A stretch of DNA of 64,000 nucleotides from Glutamicibacter nicotianae (GCF_006539525.1 NZ_BJNE01000009.1:62001-126000); one strand, 5' to 3'; shown: positions 30,272 to 39,229, counted from the stretch's first letter. Program-made: numbers and translations. Notes: generated by a model from the sequence alone, not told the origin.

Positions 30272-31306
30272 GTGTACTCGACAATCGTGATCGGCGCAGG
30301 GCAAGCCGGGCTTGCCGCCGCCTACCATCTGGCCAAGCGCGGCATCGACTTCCTGGTGCTCGATGCGAACCCGGGCCCCGGCGGGGCCTGGCAGCATCGC
30401 TGGGATGCACTGACCCTGGGCACCGCGCACCATATCCACCCGTTGCCGGATTTCCCGCTTGAGGTGCAGGATTCAACGCGGCCGGCCTCCCAAGTGGTCT
30501 CCGAATACTATGCGGAATATGAGCGGCGCTTCGCGCTGCCGGTACGCCACGGCGCACCGGTGACCTCGGTGGAAAAAGACGGCGACGACTTCGTAGTGCA
30601 CGCCGATGCCGAGTACCGGGCACGGACGATTATCAACGCCACCGGAACCTGGAGCAACCCGTTCTGGCCGGTCTACCCCGGGCAGTTCGACGGCCCGCAG
30701 GTGCATACCAACGGCTTCCGCTCCGCGCAGCAGTTCGCCGGCCAGCGCGTCCTGGTGGTTGGCGCCGGAGCCAGTGCCACCCAGTTCATCGTGCAATTGC
30801 GTGCTGCCGGAGTGGATACCCTGTGGTCCACGCGCAGCGCCCCGGACTGGCGCGAAGAACCCACCGGCGCCGAATGGGGCTTGGAGGTGGAACGCCAGGT
30901 CAATGAGCGCACCAGCGCGGGGCTGCCGCCGAAGTCAGTGGTAGGTACCACCGGGCTGCTGCTCACCGAGACCATGCGCGCAGGGATCGCCTCCGGCGCG
31001 CTGGTCTCGCGCGGGAAGATCGACCATCTGGAACCCGATGCGGTGGTCTTCACCGACGGGTCGCGCGAGCAGATCGACTCGATCCTGTGGGCCACCGGTT
31101 TCCGCCATGCCCACCGGCATTTGCGCGACTTGAAGCTGCACACCGCGGCCGGCGGCATTCTGCTGGAGGACGGCGTGGCAGCGGTTGAAGTGCCCGGGCT
31201 GTTCTTCGTCGGCTATGGCGCGTCGGCTTCAACTTTGGGTGCTACCCGGGCCGGGAGGAAGGCCGCGCTGGCGGCCAGCAAATTCCTGTCCGCGGTGGCG
31301 GTATAG
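30272..31306 (+). CDS. Flavin-dependent monooxygenase-like oxidoreductase
   Basis: About 344 residues. An FAD-binding GAGQAGLAAAYHL motif opens the protein, a second GAGASATQF nucleotide motif for NADPH sits near residue 170, and an ATGFRHA motif near the C-terminal third, the pattern of FMO/Baeyer-Villiger relatives and of CzcO-like proteins. GTG 30272 puts the nucleotide fold at the usual place; GTG 30251 is an alternative. Single gene, substrate unknown. Confidence 0.8.
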   Translation: MYSTIVIGAGQAGLAAAYHLAKRGIDFLVLDANPGPGGAWQHRWDALTLGTAHHIHPLPDFPLEVQDSTRPASQVVSEYYAEYERRFALPVRHGAPVTSVEKDGDDFVVHADAEYRARTIINATGTWSNPFWPVYPGQFDGPQVHTNGFRSAQQFAGQRVLVVGAGASATQFIVQLRAAGVDTLWSTRSAPDWREEPTGAEWGLEVERQVNERTSAGLPPKSVVGTTGLLLTETMRAGIASGALVSRGKIDHLEPDAVVFTDGSREQIDSILWATGFRHAHRHLRDLKLHTAAGGILLEDGVAAVEVPGLFFVGYGASASTLGATRAGRKAALAASKFLSAVAV

Positions 31307-31315
31307 CCTGCAGAG

Positions 31316-33172
31316 TTACTTCTTGCTGACCTTGGTGACCACGGTGGTGTATCCGGGTTTCGAGGCCGTCACCCACACGCCTAAGGTCTTCCGGGCATCG
31401 GCTTTGACGACCTTGTAGTTCGGCTTGGTGGCCTTGGGGATGATCTTTCCAGAGCGCGTCCATTGGTAGGAGATCTTTACGTTTTTAATGTTGTAGCTGC
31501 CTGCCGTGGCTTTCAAGGTCTTGCCGGTGGATTTCTTGCCGTTGATCACCGGCTTCTTCATCACCTTGAGCTTGGCTGGTGCGATCTTCCCGGTCGCAGT
31601 GCTGGTCACGGTCTTGGTGGTGTAGTTGGTCTTGGCATAAGCCACCGAGACCGAGATCCGTTGGTTCAGATCTGCTGGTTTGAGCGTGTAGGTTTTTGCC
31701 GTTGCATCCTTGATCTTCTTGCCACCGCGCAGCCACTGGTACTTCGTGGACTGGGCGGCTGGAGCCGACGTAGCTGCCGTGGCGGTGAGTTTCGAACCGA
31801 CTTTTGCCGTTCCTGAGACCTTTGGCTTGGCAACCGTGATGGTTCCCTTGACGACTTTCACCGCGCTGCTGGTCGGCAGCCAGACCGATTCTCCATCCGC
31901 AGCATGCATTGTTACCCGTACAGAGATTTTGCGATTGGCGTAGGACTGAGGCGGGGTATAGGTTTTCGCTGTAGCCCGCGGAATCTCGAAACCGTCGACT
32001 AGCCACTGATAACGGCGTGCGAAGTCCGGGAAGTATGCGGAATCGAGGGAAGCGGTGAGCTTGTGTCCCACGATTTTGCTGCCGCTGATCGTTGGTTTGG
32101 CAATCGAGGCAACCGTAGCGGCGATTGGGGCACCATAGTTCATCGTGCCCTGCACCGAGGGGACCCATACTTCGCCGTTTTGACGAACTGCTTTCGTCTC
32201 GTAGCTCAGCGCGATGACTTTATTAGTGTCCTCGCGCACCAGCTGGTAGCTCTCCCCCACGGCGCCGGTAATCGGTTCGCCGTTGCGGGTCCACTGCAGG
32301 GCAGTGTATGGGTAGTTGGTCGTGGGTGCCAGCAAGGAATCGCCGACTACCGCCGCATCATGGCCCGCCAGCGACGGGTTCCTATTCAGTGAGATCCTGC
32401 CAAGCTGGACGGTATCGCGCACGCCAATGTGCCAGCTGGCTGCGTAGCTGACAGACTTCAGGTTCTCCTGTCCAGGGATCACCGCCTCGAAGTCGGTGAG
32501 TTCTGTCCTCAATCCCGCGTATCCGGCTTTATTCGCGGTGAATCCGGTGGGGCTGATCTGGCCCAGGATTCGTTCGCCGGTATATTCCCACGGCCTGAGC
32601 ACACGGCCATCCACCGTTATCACCGGTTCAATTTCCGCACTGGCACCGATCTTCAGTTCGATGAGCGGCTTGGTGTAGCTGGCGACATCCAATTTTTCCA
32701 GATTGGACAGGTCCTTGGCCCACCGGTAATCCGTTGAACTCGTGGCCAGCACTTCAAGCTCCTTCAGTCCCGAAAGCTGGCCTAGCCCCGCCAGTTGCAC
32801 CTGCTGCCCCTTGGGGAATGTCAGAGACAGGGATTCCAGCACTGGCAGCTGTGCCAATTCCGGGATGATTTCCTGTGGAGCATTGCTGATCCGGACCGAT
32901 TGCAACTGGGGATTAGCCGCCAGGACTTCCAGACCACCGAGCACTTGATCCTTCTGGGTGTCGATGCCGATCCACCGAATATCGCCCGTCATCGGCAGTT
33001 CCTGCAATGACGTCACATTCTTGCAGGATAATCCCACGACGACACTGGCGGTCTCATCCGTGTGTTCAAAGCAGTCTGCAGGACTGATAAAACCCTGCGC
33101 CGGAGGCACGAGCCCGGCGAAAACCAAGGCTGTTGCGCCCACTACCGAAGCAAAACGATGCAGCAACCCCAT
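31316..33172 (-). CDS. Secreted protein with LRR-like part and Ig-like repeats
   Basis: About 618 residues. A signal peptide (basic MGLLHR, hydrophobic core, cleavage near AQG) directs export. Residues about 60-180 show leucine-spaced segments (LPVLESLSL, LSGLKELEVL) like a degenerate leucine-rich repeat. The C-terminal half carries about four repeated modules of about 85 residues, each with a pattern like SGxxxVGxxLTA then YQWLRxGxxIxxATxxTY and a tyrosine/threonine-rich end. Such modules are common in surface proteins of this group. No sortase motif or C-terminal anchor seen. Start ATG 33172 chosen from the signal peptide; the open frame begins at 33241. Confidence 0.75.
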   Translation of the reverse strand: MGLLHRFASVVGATALVFAGLVPPAQGFISPADCFEHTDETASVVVGLSCKNVTSLQELPMTGDIRWIGIDTQKDQVLGGLEVLAANPQLQSVRISNAPQEIIPELAQLPVLESLSLTFPKGQQVQLAGLGQLSGLKELEVLATSSTDYRWAKDLSNLEKLDVASYTKPLIELKIGASAEIEPVITVDGRVLRPWEYTGERILGQISPTGFTANKAGYAGLRTELTDFEAVIPGQENLKSVSYAASWHIGVRDTVQLGRISLNRNPSLAGHDAAVVGDSLLAPTTNYPYTALQWTRNGEPITGAVGESYQLVREDTNKVIALSYETKAVRQNGEVWVPSVQGTMNYGAPIAATVASIAKPTISGSKIVGHKLTASLDSAYFPDFARRYQWLVDGFEIPRATAKTYTPPQSYANRKISVRVTMHAADGESVWLPTSSAVKVVKGTITVAKPKVSGTAKVGSKLTATAATSAPAAQSTKYQWLRGGKKIKDATAKTYTLKPADLNQRISVSVAYAKTNYTTKTVTSTATGKIAPAKLKVMKKPVINGKKSTGKTLKATAGSYNIKNVKISYQWTRSGKIIPKATKPNYKVVKADARKTLGVWVTASKPGYTTVVTKVSKK

Positions 33173-33384
33173 GTGTATCCCCAAGCGTGAAAATGCCAAA
33201 TTTATAGACATCATGCCATAGCTTTGCCAAGCACCTATCATCTATTCGTAAGATGCCATTGACGGCGCATCAAGCATGCCTCTGGGTGCGATTGCTGCTG
33301 GTGATTGTGTTTTCTCGATGCATGACTATGTAACTCCACCGCGACGAATGTGCACGCAGAGCGCCAGCCGGTTAATCTCAATGC

Positions 33385-34227
33385 ATGAACAATTTCATCG
33401 TCACCCTATCTTGCATCGACCGCCCTGGCATCGTCCACGCCATTTCCGGAGGTCTGCTGGGTGCCGGTTGCAATATCACCGAGTCCCAGCAGTTCCTCTC
33501 GCCGGAGACCGGCACCTTCTTCATGCGCATCGAGGTCGCCACCGAGCAGTCGCTAGCGCAGATCCGCGCGGGGCTCGCACCGATCCGCGACGACTTCCAC
33601 ATGGCGCTGCGCGTGGATGACGGCACCAAGCGCACCCGCACCATGCTCATGTGCTCCAAGGCCGGGCATGCGCTCAACGACCTGCTGTTCGCCCAGCGTG
33701 CGGGCACCTTGCCCATCGATGTGCCGGTGATCGTTTCCAACCACCTGGATCTGAAGCCGATGGCCGACTTCTACGGTGTGGAGTTCGTGCACCTGCCGGT
33801 GACCAAGGAGAACAAGTCGCAGGCCGAGGCCGAGCTGCTGTCCATCGCGGACAAGCACGACATCGAACTGGTGGTCCTCGCCCGCTACATGCAGATCCTC
33901 TCGGATTCGCTGTGCGAGCGCATGGAAGGCCGAGTCATCAACATCCACCACTCCTTCCTGCCGTCCTTCAAGGGCGCCAAGCCCTACCACCAGGCCTACG
34001 CGCGCGGCGTGAAGCTGATCGGCGCCACCGCGCACTACGTCACCGCGGACCTCGATGAGGGCCCGATCATTGACCAGGAAGTCACCCACGTCTCGCATAC
34101 CCGCACCGCCGAGCAGCTTGTTGAGCTGGGGCGCAGCGTGGAAGGCCGGACGCTGACCCGCGCCGTGCAGTGGCATGCCGAGCACCGGGTGATGCTTGAC
34201 GGCCAGCGCACCATCGTCTTCTCCTAA
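33385..34227 (+). CDS. purU: Formyltetrahydrofolate deformylase
   Basis: Hydrolyses 10-formyl-THF to formate and THF, balancing one-carbon pools. 280 residues: N-terminal ACT domain (VTLSCIDRPGIVHAISGGLL) and a formyltransferase-like catalytic domain with NIHHSFLPSFKGAKPYHQAY and TAHYVTADLDEGPIIDQ, containing the catalytic Asn/His/Asp set. ACT domains often bind methionine or glycine in this family. The gene behind starts two bases after its stop. Confidence 0.94.
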   Translation: MNNFIVTLSCIDRPGIVHAISGGLLGAGCNITESQQFLSPETGTFFMRIEVATEQSLAQIRAGLAPIRDDFHMALRVDDGTKRTRTMLMCSKAGHALNDLLFAQRAGTLPIDVPVIVSNHLDLKPMADFYGVEFVHLPVTKENKSQAEAELLSIADKHDIELVVLARYMQILSDSLCERMEGRVINIHHSFLPSFKGAKPYHQAYARGVKLIGATAHYVTADLDEGPIIDQEVTHVSHTRTAEQLVELGRSVEGRTLTRAVQWHAEHRVMLDGQRTIVFS

Positions 34228-34229
34228 GC

Positions 34230-34694
34230 ATGGATTACGCTGCACTGGCAGTCATCGCCTTGCTGATTGCCGCCTCGGCGGGCTGGCCATTGCTCAGGGC
34301 ATCTGGCAAGCGCCGCAAGGCGTTGAAGGCCCAGGCTATGCAGCTGCCCGACCACCATCGGCCGCGCTACCAAAAATCGTTGGCCTGGGATCCGCTATCT
34401 TTTCCGCTGGCCATAAGCAGCGGTTGTGCGCTGTGCCGAGATGCGGACACCGCACGCTCATTCTGGCGGGCGCAACCGGACAGTGCGCTAGGCTGTGCCC
34501 ACGACGTGCATCGGACGCAGGTTCTCACCAGCCTTGAGGGCCCTTTCGCACAGGTGGATTTCAACGCACCGGTACCGGCCAGCCAGCTGCTGCTCCTCGA
34601 GGCCGCGCGGGAACTGGGACTGTCCTTGCACGCCGACGAGGAGGACCGGGACTGGCAGCGTGCACTGGTGGCCGCGGCCCGCTCGCGGACTTGA
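34230..34694 (+). CDS. Uncharacterised protein behind purU
   Basis: 154 residues. An N-terminal hydrophobic helix (about 4-22) is followed by a basic segment and a soluble part with a CALC motif and a further Cys (about 65-90). It starts two bases past the purU stop, so it is co-translated. No family recognised. Confidence 0.6.
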   Translation: MDYAALAVIALLIAASAGWPLLRASGKRRKALKAQAMQLPDHHRPRYQKSLAWDPLSFPLAISSGCALCRDADTARSFWRAQPDSALGCAHDVHRTQVLTSLEGPFAQVDFNAPVPASQLLLLEAARELGLSLHADEEDRDWQRALVAAARSRT

Positions 34695-34747
34695 GATCTT
34701 CAGTAGTTAACTCGCCGTAGCAATGCTTGGCCATTACAGTAGGTGAA

Positions 34748-35266
34748 ATGACGCACATCATTACCATTGACGGCGCGACCCCGAAGGTCGGCCAGGACGT
34801 TTTCGTAGCCCCTACCGCCACCTTGAGCGGCGATGTCGAGCTGGCTGACCGTGCCAGCGCCTTCTACGGTGTTTCCGTGCGCGGCGATTCGGCGCCGATT
34901 CGCGTTGGCGAAGGCACCAACTTGCAGGACAACGTCGTGCTGCACGCCGATGAAGGTTTTCCTTGCACCCTGGGCGCGGGCATCTCGGTGGGCCACTCGG
35001 CAGTGGTGCACGGCGCCAGCGTGGGCGATGGCTGCCTGATCGGCATGAGCGCCACCGTCATGAACGGTGCCGTAATCGGTGAGCAGTCGCTGGTTGCCGC
35101 CGGTGCGCTGGTGCTGGAAGGCACGCAGGTTCCACCGCGTTCGCTGGTTGCCGGTGTCCCTGCCAAGGTCCGCCGCGAGCTGAGCGATGAGGAAGTCTCC
35201 GGCTTAAAGACCAATGCTGACCACTACCTCGTGCTGGCTGCCAAGCATCTGGAAGCCAACGCCTAG
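34748..35266 (+). CDS. Gamma-carbonic-anhydrase-like hexapeptide protein
   Basis: 172 residues of left-handed beta-helix repeats: VGQDVFVAPTATLSGDVEL, RVGEGTNLQDNVVLHADE, ISVGHSAVVHGASVGDGCLIGMSATVMNGAVIG. The QDN and HS..HG arrangement fits the zinc-histidine pattern of gamma-class carbonic anhydrases (YrdA/PaaY type), though catalysis is not assured. ATG 34748 has AGGTGA upstream. Confidence 0.85.
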   Translation: MTHIITIDGATPKVGQDVFVAPTATLSGDVELADRASAFYGVSVRGDSAPIRVGEGTNLQDNVVLHADEGFPCTLGAGISVGHSAVVHGASVGDGCLIGMSATVMNGAVIGEQSLVAAGALVLEGTQVPPRSLVAGVPAKVRRELSDEEVSGLKTNADHYLVLAAKHLEANA

Positions 35267-35277
35267 AGTTTTCAAGG

Positions 35278-35309
35278 AGCTTGTCAGTTTGTTTGTGTAA
35301 GCCCCTAGT
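35278..35309. repeat. Probable right terminal repeat of IS256 remnant
   Basis: The sequence around 35284-35303 (GTCAGTTTGTTTGTGTAAGC) has the look of an IS256-family end and lies 40 bases outside the transposase stop. No matching second end was found, because the other side is deleted. Confidence 0.45.
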
Positions 35310-35347
35310 CACATCCGTTATTCAGGGCTTCGTAACAATCAATTCAA

Positions 35348-36082
35348 TTAAGGCTCAATCCGCTCCGGGTAAGCCATCGCCAACTGCTGCAAGGCCTGCT
35401 TCCAGCCGCTCGTCCCAGCCCCATCCACCAGATGCGCTCCAGCACCGGCCCGCAGGGTCCGACCCTTCTTCTTCGCATCCTTGAACCGCTCTCTTGCCCG
35501 CTTGTCCTCGATATTGCAGATCGCCAACCACAGCATCTTCACCGCCGCCGCATCCGATGGGAAATGGCCTCGGGACTTGGTGGCCTTGCGCAGCTCACAG
35601 TTCATCGACTCAATCGCATTCGTCGTGTAAATGACCTTCCGCAACTCGGGCGGGAACTCCAAAAACGGGGTGAACCGCTCTCACGCGTTGCGCCAGGTGG
35701 CCACCGCCGATGGATACTTCCTGCCCAGCTCGGATGCCTCGAAATCATCCAACGCCTTGCCCGCGGATTCGATGCTCGGAGCGGTGTAAATCGTCTTCAA
35801 CTGCTTGCTGACCGCCTTGCGGTCACCGTAGGAGACAAACCGGTTCGCCGCCCGGATCAGGTGCACCACGCAGGTCTGCACGGTTGCCCGCGCCCAGGTC
35901 GCCTCGATCGCCTCGGGGAACCCGGTCAGTCCGTCGCAGCAGGCAATCAGCACGTCCTTGACCCCGCGGTTGGCCAATTGCGCGCAGACTTGCGCCCAGA
36001 ACTTCGCGCCCTCGTTCTCGGTGACCCAGATGCCCAGCGCGTGCTTGATGCCTTCCACGGTGACGCCGATCAGCATGGGCCA
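35348..36082 (-). pseudogene. IS256-family transposase, truncated and interrupted
   Basis: The C-terminal about 60 percent of an IS256/MULE-type transposase. The segment from IGVTVEGIKHALGIW through CDGLTGFPEAIEATW to VIYTTNAIESMNCELRK is recognisable. Two defects: the N-terminus with the first DDE aspartate is missing, and TGA at 35683-35681 replaces the tryptophan expected between RNA and ERFTPFLEFP, a one-base TGG-to-TGA change. Both halves are otherwise in frame, so decay is recent. It marks the left edge of an accessory patch. Confidence 0.9.
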
Positions 36083-36188
36083 CTGCCAAGTGCTCGAGCA
36101 GAACGTGCACTTTCAGGCTCCGCGGCGCCTAAGCAAGAATTCGTCGGCACTCTGCCGAGAAGCATAGACCCTCAACGGTCTTGATGAT

Positions 36189-36500
36189 TCAATCCGCGCC
36201 TTGCCGATGAGACTGCTTTGCAAGTGCCTTACGCAACCTCTCATTTTCAGATTCCAGCTCCAAGATGATGCCAATGCCCGCCAAATTCACGCCTCGATCA
36301 ATCAACTCTGAGATTTGCTGCAACCGAGCTAAATCCTTGGCTTGATACCTGCGCGTGCCACCGCTGGTACGTGACGGGGTGATCAAACCACGCAACTCAT
36401 ACAACCGCACTGTTTGCACACTCACTCCCACACTCTGGGCAGCGGTAGCAATCGAATGCGATCCAGCAACAGGAACGGATCGCGGCGAATTTTTTGTCAT
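36189..36500 (-). CDS. MerR-family regulator, HspR-like
   Basis: 103 residues: MerR-type winged helix with SIATAAQSVGVSVQTVRLYE at about 15-34 and GLITPSRTSGGTRRY wing, followed by the IDRGVNLAGIGIILELESEN helix typical of HspR. HspR represses heat-shock genes together with DnaK. It is divergent from an Hsp20 gene, so it very likely controls that gene and itself through the 128-base region between them. No metal-binding cysteines, so a metal sensor is unlikely. Confidence 0.85.
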   Translation of the reverse strand: MTKNSPRSVPVAGSHSIATAAQSVGVSVQTVRLYELRGLITPSRTSGGTRRYQAKDLARLQQISELIDRGVNLAGIGIILELESENERLRKALAKQSHRQGAD

Positions 36501-36518
36501 TTTTTACTTTCAATAGGC

Positions 36519-36576
36519 TTGCATGAACTCAGAATCCCATGCTATAAAATCTACATCGTTAGACATAGATCTAACG
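36519..36576 (+). promoter_or_regulatory. Hsp20 promoter and palindromic operator
   Basis: TTGCAT at 36519-36524 and TATAAA at 36543-36548 with 18 bases between form a plausible promoter toward the Hsp20 gene. Directly downstream is CGTTAGA-N6-TCTAACG (36557-36576), a perfect seven-base inverted repeat well placed for repressor binding. It differs from the classic HAIR motif, so binding by the MerR protein is inferred. Confidence 0.6.
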
Positions 36577-36628
36577 GAAAGTGAATTGCAGCATCGTAGA
36601 GAGTCACACCAGAAAGGAATGAGTTCAG

Positions 36629-37063
36629 ATGATGCAGACCGAGGTACTTCGCGATTTCGACCGCTTGGTACAGCGAGCTTTCAACACCCAGCTCAGCTCC
36701 GAACCTGTCCACCCAATGCCAATGGAGGCTTGGAAGGACGACACCGGATTTCACGCTGAGTTCGACCTGCCAGGGGTCGACGCCGAGCAGATCGACATGG
36801 CAGTGGAAAAGAACATCCTGACCATCCGCGCTGAACGCGCCAAACCAGGAGACCGCCAGCACATCGCCGGCTCGGAACGACTATGGGGCCATTTCACCCG
36901 GGAACTTATCCTTGGGGATCATTTGGACACTGAAAGTATCCAGGCCACCTACGTGGATGGCGTGCTACGTGTCGACATCGCTGTCGCCGAGAGTGCCAAA
37001 CCCCGCCGGATTCAGGTCGCGGTCGGCCAAGGCAAGAAGAACCCCAAGGAAATCACCGGTTAA
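36629..37063 (+). CDS. Hsp20/alpha-crystallin small heat-shock protein
   Basis: 144 residues: N-terminal arm, alpha-crystallin domain from about residue 35 (GFHAEFDLPGVDAEQIDMAV, LTIRAER) to about 125 (YVDGVLRVDIAVAE), and a short C-terminal tail with the KPRRIQV motif in place of the I-x-I anchor. ATP-independent holdase. AAAGGA lies upstream of tandem ATGs at 36629. Controlled probably by the adjacent HspR-like protein. Confidence 0.92.
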   Translation: MMQTEVLRDFDRLVQRAFNTQLSSEPVHPMPMEAWKDDTGFHAEFDLPGVDAEQIDMAVEKNILTIRAERAKPGDRQHIAGSERLWGHFTRELILGDHLDTESIQATYVDGVLRVDIAVAESAKPRRIQVAVGQGKKNPKEITG

Positions 37064-37106
37064 CCCAAGAAAGTCCCCTTGGAGGCCTGTGCGGAGATGA
37101 TGTGTC

Positions 37107-37367
37107 ATGTCTGCCCACATTGATTCGGAACTTGATCCGCTGGTCGCTGATGACGAGTTGCTTCTGGCCATATACGAGCTCGAGCTATCCACAGCTTCCC
37201 GTCAGCATCAGCCGCCTCGATCGCACCTTTGCACCTCGATCGAGGATGTTCCGCGGCCCAGTCAGCGGTGCCCGGAAGGAATCAACGAAGTACGAACAAT
37301 TCAACGTTCAGTGCGTCGGGCGGGTCCCGTCCGGGTGTATTCACGCTCGCCACCGAACAAGAGATGA
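37107..37367 (+). CDS. Small hypothetical protein
   Basis: 86 residues with an acidic N-terminal helix (SELDPLVADDELLLAIYELEL) and an arginine/proline-rich tail. GGAGA precedes the ATG by about ten bases. It may be co-transcribed with Hsp20. No family recognised; the tail may not be real coding. Confidence 0.35.
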   Translation: MSAHIDSELDPLVADDELLLAIYELELSTASRQHQPPRSHLCTSIEDVPRPSQRCPEGINEVRTIQRSVRRAGPVRVYSRSPPNKR

Positions 37368-37454
37368 CTCCCGGGGAAACTTTTAAGGAGTGGTTGATTC
37401 GGGGGTGCGTCCGGAACGCACCGGACGCACCCTGGCAACGAAAGGATCAGCACC

Positions 37455-37694
37455 ATGCGTGAATCATTGCTCAACGTCCACCTCAATGACGAGCAAATCG
37501 AAGTTCTCAATGCTGCGCTGTGCGCCTACCGAGACCATTTCAGCGAGCTTCTTGAGTTGAATGAAGAAGCAGAAGGACCGCAAGCTCGCGAGAACAACAA
37601 GTACTGGCAGAGCAAAGTCCACGCGATTCAAGAAATGATCGATCAAGTCAACGACTCACTGTATGGTTCCCAACCCCGGGAGGGGCCTCAATAA
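37455..37694 (+). CDS. Small acidic helical protein
   Basis: 79 residues, almost entirely predicted helix (LNDEQIEVLNAALCAYRDHF, WQSKVHAIQEMIDQVNDSL), acidic. A clear GAAAGGA ribosome site lies eight bases before the ATG. No family recognised; part of the Hsp20 patch. Confidence 0.6.
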   Translation: MRESLLNVHLNDEQIEVLNAALCAYRDHFSELLELNEEAEGPQARENNKYWQSKVHAIQEMIDQVNDSLYGSQPREGPQ

Positions 37695-37807
37695 CACCCA
37701 GACATTCCGCCACCGCACACTATTCACCTATCTGCCTGTTGATCGTCGACCTTCGAGTGTTGGAATAGGCGTTTCGAGGCTAGGTACCGTGTTTAGGAGA
37801 CTGATCG

Positions 37808-38238
37808 AATATAGTTCATCGAGCCGGCGGCCCGCTGCAGCGCGTGCTCCGCGATCCTGCGAATGTTCTCGCGGACCGTGGAGCACGCGCAAATGAATCA
37901 GCATGGTCAGTGCCCCTGCTGCGGCATCGGCCAAAGGCGTGTGCGCCGCGATGTCGGGGAGCGGTTGGGCGAGACTGAGTGGATTAATCCGCGTTTCCCA
38001 GCTCGCGGAGCGTTTCAAGGGTACGTTCGGTGCCGGCTATCCGATGTGCCCAGATCACGAGCCTGCTATCGGCCCTCATGTATCTCAGTCATGCTTCCCA
38101 TCGCGACCGGCTGGCGATGTGGCTCGATTCCCCGCGCTCGGTAAGCACCTTTTCCGCGCCAGCGGCACGCATCTTGGCTTCCTGCGGCGTTGGGGTCCCC
38201 TGGTGCCGGCTTACTCGCGCGTATCCGATAATTGCCAT
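37808..38238 (-). pseudogene. Serine recombinase, heavily frameshifted remnant
   Basis: Starting at ATG 38238 the minus strand reads AIIGYARVSRHQGTPTPQEA and AAGAEKVLTERG, the N-terminal catalytic part of a resolvase with its active Ser. It meets a stop after about 50 residues. In shifted frames the remains continue as SRLVIWAHRIAGTERTLETL (the LVIWxxDRLxR region) and as NPLSLAQPLPDIAAHTPLAD followed by AAAGALTMLIHLRVL, the dimer-helix region. Several indels and stops make it non-functional. Helix-turn-helix not found. Confidence 0.8.
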
Positions 38239-38619
38239 AGCAACAACGGGACTTGAGCCCTTCGACCTATTTTGGTTTTAGACGTGTGATGTCTCGACAT
38301 ATCGGTAACACAAGATGGATCGAGACATCGGTAACGATTACCCCTTCTCGGCCATGTTCTGGAACATCGCCTTCGCTTGCCGCAAGCTCATTACGGATAC
38401 TTCCGTTCAGGGAAGATTGGCAGAGTCGCGACGCCCCAATATTGAGCCAGCACCACACGCCAGAGGCTGTTCACATTCCCAGATCGAATCACATGAGAGA
38501 ACTCAGGTACCGCAATTTTTGGCTTGTGTGCGGACAGTCGAATGGTTCCTACTGTCCACGCGTGTGCAGGGAAACAGCGAAGCCGGAGGGCTTTTGCTGT
38601 GCACAAGTAGACAGGAAGG
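38239..38619. other. Non-coding stretch with IS481-like end motif
   Basis: No supported gene. At 38290-38335 two near-copies of GACATnnCGGTAAC lie 20 bases apart, resembling the ends of IS481-type elements. Otherwise only shadow frames were seen. Confidence 0.4.
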
Positions 38620-39036
38620 TTAACTTCGTGCCCCGGTTTCGTCGCGGTTAGATCGGCTGCGGGTAGGGTTTCCATCCAGCAGGCCGTGTTGATAGCGACC
38701 TGTAGCGCAGCTACGGCTTGGGCAACGGCCTGTCTCGCTTCTAGATAATCCGTGTTTCATGAGCCGGGGTGGGACGCCATTCGTCATGACCAGCAATGCA
38801 ACAGCCAGCACATCGAGAACTACGACCATCAGCAAGGAACCGTGTGCTGCCAACCACATCAATTCGGAATTCGGAAGCATCTGACCTGGATCCATGTTGG
38901 ACTCCGATTCCATGCGGCGAATGGCGGCACTGTCGGCAATCAGCCAAAGGACAAAGAAGGCCACCACGGTGACGTTCAAACCGACCATGGCCACCGCACC
39001 CGCGATGCTGAGTGTTTTCATTGGATTTTGCGACAT
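38620..39036 (-). CDS. Hypothetical two-helix membrane protein
   Basis: 138 residues from ATG 39036 with GGGAG seven bases upstream. Two hydrophobic helices at about 9-32 and 65-86 are joined by an acidic loop. The last 40 residues are arginine- and glycine-rich and unlike a normal tail, so the true 3' end may have been lost by rearrangement. No family recognised. Confidence 0.5.
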   Translation of the reverse strand: MSQNPMKTLSIAGAVAMVGLNVTVVAFFVLWLIADSAAIRRMESESNMDPGQMLPNSELMWLAAHGSLLMVVVLDVLAVALLVMTNGVPPRLMKHGLSRSETGRCPSRSCATGRYQHGLLDGNPTRSRSNRDETGARS

Positions 39037-39182
39037 GTTCAGCTCCCGGGAGGCAGTTGTCATTCTGGTTCCCCGTTCACGGTGTCCAGAGACCATCACT
39101 TTTGGAACCCAGTATTCCTTGCCTGACGTGTGCCACAGGCGGGAATCGCCTGAAATGTGAAAAAGGTTTGCCGCCGCATTGT

Positions 39183-39217
39183 GCACGCGGGCCTTCCTGA
39201 GCGGAAGGCCCGCGTGC
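39183..39217 (-). terminator. Terminator of metY-metB
   Basis: Perfect 15-base-pair GC stem (39183-39197 with 39203-39217), five-base loop, extendable with a bulge through CATTG/CAATG. It lies 13 bases past the metB stop. U tract is weak. Confidence 0.75.
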
Positions 39218-39229
39218 TGCAATGGCAGG

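Noticed and set aside
37663-37896. Plus-strand frame over the recombinase remnant
   Set aside because: Arg/Ser-rich shadow; the minus strand holds recognisable recombinase pieces.
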